From contig JAKLJX010000012.1 of the NCBI GenBank assembly GCA_023150945.1, positions 114,037 through 178,036 of the forward strand: a DNA stretch of 64,000 nucleotides. Direction: 5' to 3'. Positions 8,586 to 17,561 of the stretch are shown one piece after another. The notes under the pieces are model-generated. The model ran no database searches. It was not told the DNA's origin and was given only the letters and a program-made list of their open reading frames with translations. Each line of letters starts with the position of its first letter. Position 1 is the stretch's first letter. The position numbers and the translations under genes were made by a program. The DNA is from a bacterium. GTDB lineage: Bacteria; Zhuqueibacterota; Zhuqueibacteria; Zhuqueibacterales; Zhuqueibacteraceae.

Positions 8586-9324
8586 AGCCTTGCTCGAAAC
8601 CTGCCAAAATCGTCTCGCTGCCGGTGAAGTGTTGGTGCTCGTCACGGTCACGCGCGGCGAGGCTGCGCTGCTCGGACGGCATGCGCTCCTCACCCGCAGC
8701 GGCGAATGCCAGGGTTCGCTCACGGATCCGGAGGTGATTGCCTTTGTGCGGCAGGTGGCGCTGCCGTTCTTCGAGCGGGAAAACTGCGAGTTGGTGCGAT
8801 TCCGTGATCTCGAGCTTTTTCTGGAAACGTGCATGCCGCCGCCCAAGCTGATCATCGTCGGCGCGGTTCATATCGCCGTGCCGCTGGTGCACCTCGCGCA
8901 CACCCTGGACTTTCGCGTGATTCTGGTCGATCCGCGCGGCCAATTTGCCACGGCGGAACGGTTTCCCCATGTCGATCAAATCGTGCGCGGCTGGCCGGAA
9001 CCGGCGCTGACCGAAATCGGCATTGACGCCAACACCTGCGTCGTGGTTTTGACCCATGATCCCAAACTCGATGATCCTGCCGTCATCACCGCCCTGCGTT
9101 ATCAACCCGCCTATCTCGGCGTGCTGGGCAGCCGCAAGACCCGCGAAAAGCGCTTTCGCCGGTTGCGGGAAGCGGGCGTGCCGGAAGAACAGCTCAGCCG
9201 CGTGCATGCGCCCATTGGTTTGAACCTCGGCGCGGCCACGCCCGCTGAGATTGCGGTCAGCATCATGGCGGAGATCATTGCGCGGCGCCGGCTTGCCCCG
9301 GCGGCAGAAGCAACGGCGCCATGA
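8578..9324 (+). CDS. XdhC family protein, Rossmann (C-terminal) domain as a separate gene
   Basis: A 248-residue protein. The first 95 residues form a variant XdhC N-domain; from KLIIVGAVHIAVPLVHLA (about residue 98) it is the XdhC Rossmann domain, ending in HAPIGLNLGAATPAEIAVSI, the family hallmark. It probably works with the preceding 104-residue protein as a molybdenum-cofactor insertase/chaperone. ATG 8578 overlaps the upstream gene by 8 bases, and its own end overlaps the next start (ATGA), so the three genes are coupled. Confidence 0.88.
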   Translation: MDKALLETCQNRLAAGEVLVLVTVTRGEAALLGRHALLTRSGECQGSLTDPEVIAFVRQVALPFFERENCELVRFRDLELFLETCMPPPKLIIVGAVHIAVPLVHLAHTLDFRVILVDPRGQFATAERFPHVDQIVRGWPEPALTEIGIDANTCVVVLTHDPKLDDPAVITALRYQPAYLGVLGSRKTREKRFRRLREAGVPEEQLSRVHAPIGLNLGAATPAEIAVSIMAEIIARRRLAPAAEATAP

Positions 9325-9932
9325 ACGTTTCCGCCCTGGTGCTTGCTGCCGGTATATCCCAGCGCATGCCGGGCAGTAACAAACTGCTCCTGCCGCTCCG
9401 CGGCAAAACCATTGTCGCACACACGGTCGATCACTTGCTGGCCGCCGAAATTGCCGAAGTGCTGGTGGTGGTCGGACATCAGGCGGAGCTGGTGCAGGGC
9501 GCGTTGTCCGGCCGCGCGGTGAATTTCGTTTTCAATCCGGACTATGCCGGCGGACTGTCGACCGCGATCGTTGCCGGTGTGCGGGCGGCTTCCACAGCCG
9601 CGCAGGCCTTTTTGATTTCGCTGGCCGATGTTCCGCTGGTCACGGCCGCGGAAGTGAATCTCTTGCTGCAGTCATTTACTCGCCGCCGGGATTGTTCCAT
9701 CGCAGTGCCGGTTCATGCCGGCCGCCGCGGCCATCCCGTGGTATTCGATCGCGTGCATGAACGCGAATTGCTGGCGCTCACCGGCGATGCCGGCGGCAGG
9801 ACGATCTTGGCCGCCCATTCGCAAGCCGTGCTCGAGGTCGAAATGCCGGTGGATCATATCTTGTGTGATGTTGATACGCCGGCAGCCTACGAGCTTGTTT
9901 GTCTGCGCTGGGCGGAAATCGGGCGAGGGTGA
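9321..9932 (+). CDS. MocA-like molybdenum cofactor cytidylyltransferase family NTP transferase
   Basis: A 203-residue MobA/MocA-type nucleotidyltransferase. LVLAAGISQRMPGSNKLLLP is the nucleotide-binding start, SLADVPLV the metal-binding region and VDTPAAYE the conserved C-terminal motif. Its position directly after two xdhC-type genes, with an ATGA overlap, supports a role in making the cytosine-dinucleotide form of molybdenum cofactor for a xanthine-dehydrogenase family enzyme. The target enzyme is not in the window. Specificity for CTP over GTP cannot be read by eye. Confidence 0.85.
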   Translation: MNVSALVLAAGISQRMPGSNKLLLPLRGKTIVAHTVDHLLAAEIAEVLVVVGHQAELVQGALSGRAVNFVFNPDYAGGLSTAIVAGVRAASTAAQAFLISLADVPLVTAAEVNLLLQSFTRRRDCSIAVPVHAGRRGHPVVFDRVHERELLALTGDAGGRTILAAHSQAVLEVEMPVDHILCDVDTPAAYELVCLRWAEIGRG

Positions 9933-9978
9933 CAGTGCATTAGTTCTTGGTTGCCGTGAAAAGTACTTCCGCTAGCGC

Positions 9979-10051
9979 TGTCATTCTGCAAGAATTCCGT
10001 GAAGACCTGGGCGCCGTGCCGCTTTCTCTGCAAGATTCCTACTGAATGACA
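9979..10051. repeat. 73-bp dispersed element with inverted ends, copy A
   Basis: Starts with TGTCATTC and ends with GAATGACA, so the ends are inverted copies of each other; the inner sequence contains GGCGCCGTG. A second copy of exactly 73 bp lies at 10848-10920 (about two thirds identical by eye), and a degenerate one ends at 21125. It is non-coding and sits between mocA and the AhpD-like gene. It could fold into an RNA hairpin or be a miniature mobile element. Confidence 0.7.
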
Positions 10052-10187
10052 GGTCAAAGGGGCCAGCCAGGCAGATGAGAGTAACACCACACCAGCCCCG
10101 GGCATCACCCATCAGTCTGCAATTCACTCAGTTGGGCATGAATCGGCCGCGCGCAGCGGCGAAAGAACTTTCCAGAAAGGACCGGCG

Positions 10188-10544
10188 ATGGAGGCCAAAG
10201 TCACCAAAACGCGCCAATACCGTGCGGCGATGAACGAAAAGATTCTGAACAGCGGCTTCAATGATTACAAGAAGTTTTTCGCGCTCGACAACAAGGCTTA
10301 TCTGGCCGGCGCGCTGTCCGCCAAGCACAAGGAGATGATGGGGCTGGTGGCCAGCATGGTGTTGCGCTGCAACGATTGCATCTTCTACCATCTCGACCGC
10401 TGCGTGAGCGAAGGCGCCACGCGCGCAGAGATGCATGAAGCCATGAACATTGCCTTGATTGTGGGCGGCTCGATCGTCATTCCCCATCTGCGCTATGCCT
10501 TTGAGATGCTCGAGCAGCTTTACGCGGAGACGGAATCCCGCTAG
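10188..10544 (+). CDS. Carboxymuconolactone decarboxylase / AhpD-like protein
   Basis: A 118-residue all-helical protein. The redox-type motif CNDC followed by H (LRCNDCIFYHLDRC, about residue 60) is the CMD/AhpD-family active site, and ALSAKHKEMMGL and MNIALIVGGSIV flank it in the usual order. Such proteins act as thiol-dependent peroxidase partners or small decarboxylase-like enzymes. AGAAAGGA upstream is a good ribosome site. It stands alone between two repeat-bearing intergenic stretches, so there is no operon clue to substrate. Confidence 0.88.
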   Translation: MEAKVTKTRQYRAAMNEKILNSGFNDYKKFFALDNKAYLAGALSAKHKEMMGLVASMVLRCNDCIFYHLDRCVSEGATRAEMHEAMNIALIVGGSIVIPHLRYAFEMLEQLYAETESR

Positions 10545-10618
10545 ATGTCTGGCGCTTCAAATCAGAACAAGATTCTGAAAGATTCTTGGCCACTACAGCA
10601 TTTTTCAAATGCGTGTGT

Positions 10619-10712
10619 AGGTTCGTAGTCCTGCCCCCTCGTGGGGCCGCTGTTGCAACCGCGAATCCATTGGCTGCAACAGCCGCCCACAAGGGTCGGC
10701 GACTACAAACCT
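10619..10712. repeat. 94-bp imperfect palindrome with arms of about 41 bp
   Basis: Left arm begins AGGTTCGTAGTC; the right arm ends GACTACAAACCT, its near-exact reverse complement. Inner segments also pair (CTGTTGCA with TGCAACAG; CGTGGG with CCCACA). The loop is about 12 bases. A run of five T follows at 10712-10716, so transcripts from the AhpD-like gene could terminate here, but the length and GC arms fit a REP/MITE-like hairpin element better. Confidence 0.7.
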
Positions 10713-10847
10713 TTTTATGCAATTGAAAACGGCTGTGAGATACGAAGGCACGAAAAAGCAGAAGTCATGACATCAAGCTTTTTGGGGTGGCTTGGTGGTG
10801 TCTCAAACTAGTGCTTTGTTACTTTGATTTGCATAAGCGATTCCGAG

Positions 10848-10920
10848 TGTCATTCAAAAAGAATCTTGTGACGTACTTGGCGCCGTGCTCAAATCTTCAC
10901 AGGATCCCTGCCGGATGACA
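10848..10920. repeat. 73-bp dispersed element with inverted ends, copy B
   Basis: Begins TGTCATTC and ends GGATGACA; shares GGCGCCGTG and the overall length of exactly 73 bp with copy A at 9979-10051. Inner AAGAATCTTGTG at the left pairs imperfectly with CAGGATCCC at the right. Confidence 0.7.
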
Positions 10921-11095
10921 TTCATGGTGGCTATACAGATCAAGGCAACAGGCCACTCGTCGGGTTCAATGCTGCTCGCAGGGCTTTGAATTTCAGCTTG
11001 TCTGAAATCTGGCATAGTCTGCTGCGCCTGGTTGCGCGCGCCTTTTCTCGCTGTTTCATTCATGATTCGATTACCAGACTTGCAGGAGTGTGTGC

Positions 11096-11869
11096 ATGTC
11101 GTCCACCAATCCCGTGGTCATTTCCGTCACTGATCTGCACAAATCCTTCCATCACAATCAGGTGTTGCGGGGCGTCGATTTGCAGGTGGAAGCCCGCGAG
11201 CTGACCGTGCTCATCGGGCCTTCCGGTTGCGGCAAATCGACCTTTCTGCGCTGCTTGAATTGCCTGGAAGTGATGGATCAAGGCCGCATCACCATTGGCG
11301 GCATAACGCTCGAGCGCCGGCACAAGTCGCAAGCGCTGAGCAATGACTTTCACGCCAAGACGCGCACGCTGCGCACCAACGTCGGCATGGTGTTTCAGAG
11401 CTTCAATCTCTTTCCCCATCTCACCACGCTGGAAAACGTCATGCGGCCGCCGATGGTGGTGAAGGGCCTTACGGAGGCCACCGCCAAAGCCCGCGCCCTG
11501 GACTTGCTCGGCAAAGTCGGGCTGGCCTCGCATGCGAACCACTATCCCTCCCAACTCTCCGGCGGGCAACAGCAGCGCGCTGCCATCGCCCGCGCGCTCG
11601 CCATGGAGCCGCAGGTGATGCTGTACGATGAGCCGACCTCCGCGCTCGATCCCGGTCTGGTCGATGAAGTGCTGAACGTGATGAAGCAGCTCGACGAGGA
11701 GGGCATGACGCAAATCGTGGTCACGCACGAAATGCGCTTCGCCCGCGATGTCGCCGACAAGGTGGTTTACTTCGAAGGCGGCAACATCGTCGAAAGCGGG
11801 CCGCCCAGCCGGATCTTTTCTGCGCCCGGCGACGAACGCACACGCAAGTTTTTGCGAAAGTACTTGTGA
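11096..11869 (+). CDS. Polar amino acid ABC transporter ATP-binding protein (GlnQ-like)
   Basis: A 257-residue ABC ATPase of the GlnQ/HisP class. Walker A is GPSGCGKST (about residue 39), the Q-loop [10 protein letters not shown], the signature [16 protein letters not shown], Walker [13 protein letters not shown] and the switch His in VVTHEM. PAAT-type transporters import polar amino acids. ATG 11096 follows CAGGAG; a GTG at 11090 is too close to that site. The next gene, which starts 95 bases after the stop, supplies binding protein and permease. Confidence 0.93.
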   Translation: MSSTNPVVISVTDLHKSFHHNQVLRGVDLQVEARELTVLIGPSGCGKSTFLRCLNCLEVMDQGRITIGGITLERRHKSQALSNDFHAKTRTLRTNVGMVFQSFNLFPHLTTLENVMRPPMVVKGLTEATAKARALDLLGKVGLASHANHYPSQLSGGQQQRAAIARALAMEPQVMLYDEPTSALDPGLVDEVLNVMKQLDEEGMTQIVVTHEMRFARDVADKVVYFEGGNIVESGPPSRIFSAPGDERTRKFLRKYL

Positions 11870-11964
11870 GCACCGACGCCGGCTGCCGTGATAATGCTGT
11901 CTGCGTTTCGCCGGCAATCATCCAACGAAATCCCTCTCTCAGCCGACGCCAACAACACCGACTC

Positions 11965-13512
11965 ATGAACAAGACCCCGGTTTTCCTGCTCAATATTCTG
12001 CTCTGTCTGCTCAACCTGGTTGCGCCGCGGCTGCTGCCGGCCCAAACCCCGGCCAATCCGCCGTTGCGCTGGGGCGCGGATGCGGAAGGCGGCGCGCCCT
12101 TCATCTTTCCCGACCGCGAGGATCCCAGCCGCATGCTGGGATTCGAAGTGGATCTGGTCGCCGCGCTGGCCGCGCAATTGCAGCGCGAACCGGTGTTCGT
12201 GCAAAACCAGTGGGACGGCCTGGTGCCCGGCTTGCGCATCGACAACTATGACATTGTTGTCAACGGCCTGGAGATCACACCGGACCGCGAGCAGGAGATC
12301 AATTTCTCCATGCCCTACTACGTCACCTTCGAGCAATTGACGGTGCGCAAGGACACCTATGATCTCAACAGCCTGCAAGATTGCAGCGGCAGGATCGTCG
12401 GCACCTTGAAGGCCTCGCTGGCCGAGCGCATCCTGCAGTCCCATCCCGGCATCGAGATTCGTTCCTACGACGGCCAGATCACCGCGTATGAAGATCTCGC
12501 CCTGGGCCGCCTCGATGCCGTGCTGATGGACCATCCCATTGCGCTGTACTACGGCGCCACCAATCCCAAACTGAAACTCGTCGGCGATCCCATCGGCGAG
12601 ATGAAATACGGCATTGGCCTGCGCAAAGAAGACACCGCGCTGCTGCATGAAATCAATCGCGCCCTGGAAGAATTGACCGCCAACGGCACCTTGCGCGCAA
12701 TTTATCAGCGCTGGAACTTGTGGACGCCGCGGCTGGCAGCGTTCTTCAACGATCGCCAAGCTTCCAACGTGCAGCCCGAGGCCTGGCAGGCCTTCCTGCG
12801 CACCAACCGCCTGGAACGCACCTGGCAGGACAAGCTGGAGCAGTATCGCGTCAAATACCTGCCCCTGCTGCTCAAAGCGGCGATGGTCACCATCGGGCTT
12901 TCGCTCTCCTCCATGATTCTGGCGATCCTGTTCGGCCTGCTGCTCTCGTTGCTGCGGCTTTATGCGATGCAGCCGTTTTCATTCCTCGCAACGTTCTACA
13001 TCGAAGCAGTGCGCGGCACGCCGCTGCTGGTGCAGTTGCTGTTCATCTACTACGCGCTGCCCCAGCTCATCGGCGTCAAGCTTTCGCCGGTGGTGGCGGC
13101 GGTCGCCGGCCTGGCGCTGAACTACGCCGCCTATGAAGCCGAAAACTATCGCGCCGGCATCCTCTCGATTCCCCGCAGCCAGATGGAGGCCGCGCTCGCC
13201 CTGGGCATGACGCGCTGGCAGGCGCTGCGCCACGTCATCATTCCCCAGGCATTGCGCTTGGTGATTCCGCCGGTGACCAATGATTTCATTTCTCTCATCA
13301 AAGACTCTTCGGTGGTTTCCGTCATCGCCATGGTCGAGTTGACCCGCGAATACCAGCGCCTGGCAGGCATCGACTTCGACTACCTCGGCCTGGGCGTGGT
13401 GGTGGCGGTGATGTACTTTCTCATCGGCCTGCCGTTCGTGCGTCTGGCAGGCTGGGCCGAACGGAAATTCTCGCTGGACAAACGCGCCACCGCGCCGGCC
13501 GCCAACCCGTGA
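11965..13512 (+). CDS. Amino acid ABC transporter, substrate-binding protein fused to permease
   Basis: A 515-residue two-domain protein. Residues 1-27 are a signal sequence or first membrane helix; about 33-255 form a family 3 periplasmic solute-binding domain (WGADAEGGAPFIF, GFEVDLVAAL, ITPDREQEINFSMPYY); about 295-500 form a HisM/GlnP-type permease with EAVRGTPLLVQLLFIYYALP and the EAA loop AALALGMTRWQALRHVIIPQ. ATG 11965 is chosen because it begins a normal signal peptide; a GTG at 11866 would overlap the ATPase gene. With the upstream ATPase this is a complete importer from two genes. Confidence 0.92.
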   Translation: MNKTPVFLLNILLCLLNLVAPRLLPAQTPANPPLRWGADAEGGAPFIFPDREDPSRMLGFEVDLVAALAAQLQREPVFVQNQWDGLVPGLRIDNYDIVVNGLEITPDREQEINFSMPYYVTFEQLTVRKDTYDLNSLQDCSGRIVGTLKASLAERILQSHPGIEIRSYDGQITAYEDLALGRLDAVLMDHPIALYYGATNPKLKLVGDPIGEMKYGIGLRKEDTALLHEINRALEELTANGTLRAIYQRWNLWTPRLAAFFNDRQASNVQPEAWQAFLRTNRLERTWQDKLEQYRVKYLPLLLKAAMVTIGLSLSSMILAILFGLLLSLLRLYAMQPFSFLATFYIEAVRGTPLLVQLLFIYYALPQLIGVKLSPVVAAVAGLALNYAAYEAENYRAGILSIPRSQMEAALALGMTRWQALRHVIIPQALRLVIPPVTNDFISLIKDSSVVSVIAMVELTREYQRLAGIDFDYLGLGVVVAVMYFLIGLPFVRLAGWAERKFSLDKRATAPAANP

Positions 13513-13551
13513 GCAACACTTGACCGCCGCACTCTCCCACACGATACTGCC

Positions 13552-15399
13552 ATGACGAAACGCATTCTTGTCTGTGCCGCGTTTTTCACCTGCTGCGCAC
13601 TGGCGCCGCTTCTTGCCCAACCAGTTTGGGAGTACCGGCTGCGGCTGGAAGATCCACAGGCGCATTTGCTGCAGATCGAGCTGACCGCGCCGGCCGCAGC
13701 GCCGCCTCAGGATTTCAGCCTGCCGGCTTGGGCGCCGGGATCTTATCAGATCGCGAACTACGCCAAATTTGTGCAGGACTTTGCCGCCGTCGATGCCGCC
13801 GGCCGGCCGCTGCCTTTCACCAAAATCGACAAGCAGACCTGGCGCGTCACGACCGCAAGTGGCAGCGGAAAAACCACGATTCGCTATCGTGTCTTTGCCA
13901 ATATTCTCGGCGACACCGAAAGCGAGTTCAACGAGGAACACGCGCAGGTGTTTGGTCCGCAAGTTTTCATGTATGCCGTCAATCAGCCGGCGCGGCCGGT
14001 GCGCCTGCGCGTCGAGCAATTGCGCGGCTGGCGCATCGCCACCGGCTTGAGCGCGGTGAATGACTCCACCTTTCAGGCGCGCGATTATGATGAATTCATC
14101 GACGCGCCCCTGGAAATCGGGAATTTTCTGGAAGCGCGTTTCACCTTAGCGGGAGCGCAATTCCGGCTGGCGGTGCACGGCGAAGAGGACAGTGCGCGGG
14201 TTCACGCTTTCGCGCGGCAACTGGCGAAGATCGTCGCGGAGCAAATGCGGATGATGGGCGGGCCGCCGTTTCAGGAGTATGTCTTCATCTGGCACGTTGA
14301 TGCCCGCGCGCAATATTACGGTCTCGAACATCTCAACTCGACCAGCATCGGCATGCCGCATCGCCTGGGCGATTTGCGCAGCGCCGACGAGGTGTCGTTC
14401 AGTTACTCCGGTTTGCATCGGCAGGACATCGATCTCGAATTCGCCGCGCATGAGTTCTTTCACTTGTGGAACGTCAAGCGCATCCGCCCGCGTGAGCTGG
14501 GACCGTTTGATTACGCGCGCGAAGTCCACACCACCGGTTTGTGGATTGCCGAAGGCTGGACCGATTACTACGGCTATCTCACCCTCTTGCGCACCGGTCT
14601 CTGGTCACGCTGGAAATGGTTGCGGCTGTATGCGAATTTGCTGAGCGAATATCGTCTGAGCAGCGGCTGGCGGTTTCGCAGCGCTGATCAAGCCAGCCTC
14701 GACACCTGGCTGTGGGCTTATGGCAACGGTGAGCAGGGCAATCTTGGCCAGACTTATTTTTCATATTATTCTCACGGCAATTTGCTGGCCTTGTGCATGG
14801 ACCTGCGCATTCGCAGCGCAAGCCGTGGCGAACGCAGCCTCGATGACGTCATGCGCGTCATGCTCGCGCGCTTCGGCCATCCCCAGCCGGGATTCACCCG
14901 CGCACAGTTCTGGCAATGCCTCGCGGAGGTGACGGCGCTGGATTGGCGCGCTTTCCGGCGCGATTACGTTGAAGGCACGCACGAGCTGCCTGTGGGTGAC
15001 TATTTGAAGCTGGCGGGAATCAAGATCGACACGGTTTCAAATCTCGACGCGCCCTACCTGGGCGTAAGCGTGCGGGAGCAGGACAAGCAAGCCGTGGTGG
15101 CGGCAGTGGGATATCGCTCCAGCGCCGCCCAAGCCGGCCTGGAAGTGGGCGATCGCTGGCTGGCGCTCGATGACCAAACCGTTACGGCCGAAAACTGGCA
15201 AAGCCTGCTCGCGCGCAAGGCCATTGGCGCGAAAGTGGTATTGCTGGTTTCCCGGCGTGGCAACATTCGCCGGCTGGAGGCAGTGTTGCAGAGCCAGCCG
15301 CCGGTGTCTTATGAACTAAACGTTGTGGAGGAAGAAGACCCGGCTGCGACTGCCGTGCGGGAGGCATGGTGGCGGCCTTATGTTGCAGGGGAAGATTGA
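13552..15399 (+). CDS. Secreted M61 (glycyl aminopeptidase) family metallopeptidase with PDZ domain
   Basis: A 615-residue exported protein. Residues 1-22 are a signal peptide ending LLAQP. An M61 N-terminal beta domain follows (LPAWAPGSYQIANYAKFV), then the catalytic domain with HEFFHLWN (His300, Glu301, His304) and the third zinc ligand Glu334 in WIAEGWTDYYG. Residues about 500-590 form a PDZ domain (YLGVSVREQDK, AGLEVGDRWLALDD). M61 enzymes cleave N-terminal glycine or similar residues. It is convergent with the downstream sorting-domain protein gene. Confidence 0.92.
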   Translation: MTKRILVCAAFFTCCALAPLLAQPVWEYRLRLEDPQAHLLQIELTAPAAAPPQDFSLPAWAPGSYQIANYAKFVQDFAAVDAAGRPLPFTKIDKQTWRVTTASGSGKTTIRYRVFANILGDTESEFNEEHAQVFGPQVFMYAVNQPARPVRLRVEQLRGWRIATGLSAVNDSTFQARDYDEFIDAPLEIGNFLEARFTLAGAQFRLAVHGEEDSARVHAFARQLAKIVAEQMRMMGGPPFQEYVFIWHVDARAQYYGLEHLNSTSIGMPHRLGDLRSADEVSFSYSGLHRQDIDLEFAAHEFFHLWNVKRIRPRELGPFDYAREVHTTGLWIAEGWTDYYGYLTLLRTGLWSRWKWLRLYANLLSEYRLSSGWRFRSADQASLDTWLWAYGNGEQGNLGQTYFSYYSHGNLLALCMDLRIRSASRGERSLDDVMRVMLARFGHPQPGFTRAQFWQCLAEVTALDWRAFRRDYVEGTHELPVGDYLKLAGIKIDTVSNLDAPYLGVSVREQDKQAVVAAVGYRSSAAQAGLEVGDRWLALDDQTVTAENWQSLLARKAIGAKVVLLVSRRGNIRRLEAVLQSQPPVSYELNVVEEEDPAATAVREAWWRPYVAGED

Positions 15400-15430
15400 A
15401 GATGAATGCGCAACACCGCCGAATGCCGAC

Positions 15431-15492
15431 AAAAAAGCCCCATTTCCCGCGGCGCGTGCTGTTGACACGAGCAGAATCGCGAGAAACGGGGC
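15431..15492 (-). terminator. Rho-independent-type terminator for the minus-strand sorting-domain protein gene
   Basis: Read on the minus strand, GCCCCGTTTCTCGCG pairs with CGCGGGAAATGGGGC and is followed by TTTTTT at 15436-15431. The 28-base loop contains a small CGTG/CACG hairpin. It lies 45 bases after the stop at 15538 and between two convergent genes. Confidence 0.65.
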
Positions 15493-15537
15493 AACCTTGT
15501 CATGCGCAGTTGGCGCGCGGAATGAGCCGGCGATCCG

Positions 15538-16647
15538 TTACTTCAGGAGCAACATGGTTCTGGCTTTGACAACCTCACCGGCTTTCAAACGATATGTGTA
15601 AACGCCGCTGGCCAGCCGCGTGCCGCGATCATCCGTGCCATTCCAGCGCACGGCATGAGTGCCCGCGGGCAGGGAAGTTGAAACCAGCGTCCGGATTCTT
15701 TCACCCTTCAAGTTGTAAATCTCCAGCTCTGCAAAAGCCGGCCGTTCCATCCGGAATGAAATCGTGGTTTCCGGGTTGAAGGGATTGGGAAAGTTTTGCG
15801 CCAGCTCGAAACTCGCCGGCTGGCTGCTGTTGCCGGAGTTTTCCGCCACCGCGGTGGTCAAGGAGGCCAGGCGGCCGAAATAGGAAGCATTGGTGAAATT
15901 GGGATTGGTTTCACCATCCTGGCTGGTGGCCTGCGCGACAAAGAAATTGCCGCGCGAAACCCAGGAGTAATCGATGCTGACCGTGGTATCGGCCAGGAAC
16001 AGCGTTCCACCGAAGTAAGTGAGACTGATGGTTTGCGAGTTGGCGCGAATGCGCAGGCAATCAAAGTCACCGACCGGCAGCCGCACCCGGCCCCAGGCAT
16101 CGACACTGTTGTTGGTCGTCGAGCGGATGATGGTCCCGAAGGAGGCTGGATCGCCGATGGTGTCGGATTCCACTGCGTTCCAACTGGTGCCCAACTGCAA
16201 CGGCAGGGGAGCAATGTCGCTGCTGCCCATGACGTCGGCGATGGCAGTGTCCGGCGTCACGAATCCCGAGCCCAGTGTCTGCAGGTTCGCCGCGGCCACT
16301 TGCAGATACAGATAGTACTCGACGCCCGGCTCTGAGGGCATGGTGGTTTTTTGCGCCAGATTGGCTTGAGGATATTGACCGGCAAACGGCGTTGCCTGCG
16401 GCGACACGAATTGATTGATGACTCTGTCCGCCTGCAACACGATATTGCGAAAATCCCACGTTTGATTCGCGCCGGCCGCGCCGACGTTGACGATCACGCT
16501 GCCCGTGGTGTCATAATCGAATGCCTGCGACTTGCCGATCAGCCCCAGCAGATCGCTCGACGTGATGGTGATCTGTGCCGAGGCCAGCGAGGTCGTCAGC
16601 AGAACTGCGGACAGCGTAAGCAAAGTGTGTCGTAATCCTGTTTTCAT
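15538..16647 (-). CDS. Exported protein with FlgD-like / type IX-type C-terminal sorting domain
   Basis: A 369-residue protein with a signal peptide (about 1-25, ending ASA). The first 270 residues are an uncharacterised beta-rich domain without a family I recognise. The last 90 residues form the Ig-like sorting domain common in the FCB group: FELAQNFPNPFNPETTISF, YNLKGERIRTL, WNGTDDRGTRLASGVYTYRL. ATG 16647 has a GGAGAA ribosome site and starts the signal peptide, so the longer upstream frame is rejected. It is probably a cell-surface or secreted protein; its ligand is unknown. Confidence 0.85.
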   Translation of the reverse strand: MKTGLRHTLLTLSAVLLTTSLASAQITITSSDLLGLIGKSQAFDYDTTGSVIVNVGAAGANQTWDFRNIVLQADRVINQFVSPQATPFAGQYPQANLAQKTTMPSEPGVEYYLYLQVAAANLQTLGSGFVTPDTAIADVMGSSDIAPLPLQLGTSWNAVESDTIGDPASFGTIIRSTTNNSVDAWGRVRLPVGDFDCLRIRANSQTISLTYFGGTLFLADTTVSIDYSWVSRGNFFVAQATSQDGETNPNFTNASYFGRLASLTTAVAENSGNSSQPASFELAQNFPNPFNPETTISFRMERPAFAELEIYNLKGERIRTLVSTSLPAGTHAVRWNGTDDRGTRLASGVYTYRLKAGEVVKARTMLLLK

Positions 16648-16776
16648 CCTGTTCTCCGAGAATGTGATGAGACTGCAAGTGGCGCCGCACACCGGCGCTG
16701 CAACTGCCGGTATCATACGCAGGCCTTTGGAAAAAAGTTGAGTTGGAAGGTCAAATATCGCCTGGTCAAATGCAAA

Positions 16777-16794
16777 ATAGATCATTTGATCTAT
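16777..16794. promoter_or_regulatory. Perfect 8-bp inverted repeat, possible operator
   Basis: ATAGATCA-TT-TGATCTAT is a perfect palindrome in AT-rich sequence. It lies in the intergenic space between divergent genes, 130 bases upstream of the sorting-domain protein start and 78 bases upstream of trmB. The size fits a dimeric transcription-factor site. No regulator gene is adjacent, so the target is unknown. Confidence 0.4.
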
Positions 16795-16871
16795 GTCACG
16801 CCGGATTCGTTCCGGTTTGTGCTCCCTTTTTGCGTCCGCCGCGATTGCTGGCGCTGCTTTGGTGAACAGCC

Positions 16872-17561
16872 ATGTCGAGAAAAAAACTGCGCCGGTTTGC
16901 CGAGCTGGCCACTTTTCCCAATGTCTTTTATCATCCGCTTGACCTGAAAGGGCGATGGCACGAGCGCTGTTTCAAGAACGAGCATGCCATCACCCTCGAG
17001 CTCGCTTGCGGCAAGGGCGAGTACACCATTGCGCTCGCCCGCCGTTTCCCGGAGAGGAATTTCATCGGCGTGGATGCCAAGGGCGCGCGCTTGTGGACCG
17101 GCGCGAAGATCGCGCTGCAGGAAAATCTGGCGAATGCGGCCTTTCTGCGCGGGCATATCGAGAATCTCACGGAGTTCTTCGCCCCGCAGGAAGTGAACGA
17201 GATTTGGATCACCTTTCCCGATCCCCATACTGAAAACACCAAAGCCAAAAAGCGCCTGACCGCGCCGCGTTTTCTGCAGAAGTACCGCGCGCTGCTGCCG
17301 CCCTTCGGCCGGATTCATCTCAAAACCGATGATCCCGGCCTGTTTGCCTTCACGCTGAAAACCGTGCCGGCGGAAAGCGGCCTCATCCTCACGGCGATTC
17401 CCGACGTCTATCAACATACCAGCGATGACGAGCTCCTGCGCATTCAAACGACCTATGAGCGCCGCCATCTCGCTGCCGGCAGAACCATCAAATACGCGTG
17501 TTTCCAACTGGCGCCGCTTCCTCAACCCGAGAAAATCCGCAATGAACTGCTGCACACTTGA
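16872..17561 (+). CDS. trmB: tRNA (guanine-N7-)-methyltransferase
   Basis: A 229-residue SAM-dependent enzyme. LELACGKGEYTIALARRFPE is the SAM-binding motif I, FIGVDAKGARLW motif II, EIWITFPDPH the signature catalytic segment, and RIHLKTDDPGLF follows as in TrmB. It methylates G46 of tRNAs. The gene overlaps the next methyltransferase gene by 20 bases, so they are coupled. The ribosome site is weak. Confidence 0.93.
   Translation: MSRKKLRRFAELATFPNVFYHPLDLKGRWHERCFKNEHAITLELACGKGEYTIALARRFPERNFIGVDAKGARLWTGAKIALQENLANAAFLRGHIENLTEFFAPQEVNEIWITFPDPHTENTKAKKRLTAPRFLQKYRALLPPFGRIHLKTDDPGLFAFTLKTVPAESGLILTAIPDVYQHTSDDELLRIQTTYERRHLAAGRTIKYACFQLAPLPQPEKIRNELLHT

Larger units (their letters stand above)
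10545..11095. other. Intergenic stretch, 551 bp, carrying repeats
   Basis: No credible gene is seen. It contains a 94-bp imperfect palindrome (10619-10712) followed by TTTTT, and copy B of the 73-bp dispersed element (10848-10920). The ribosome site of the following ABC transporter ATPase (CAGGAG) is at 11083-11088. Confidence 0.6.
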
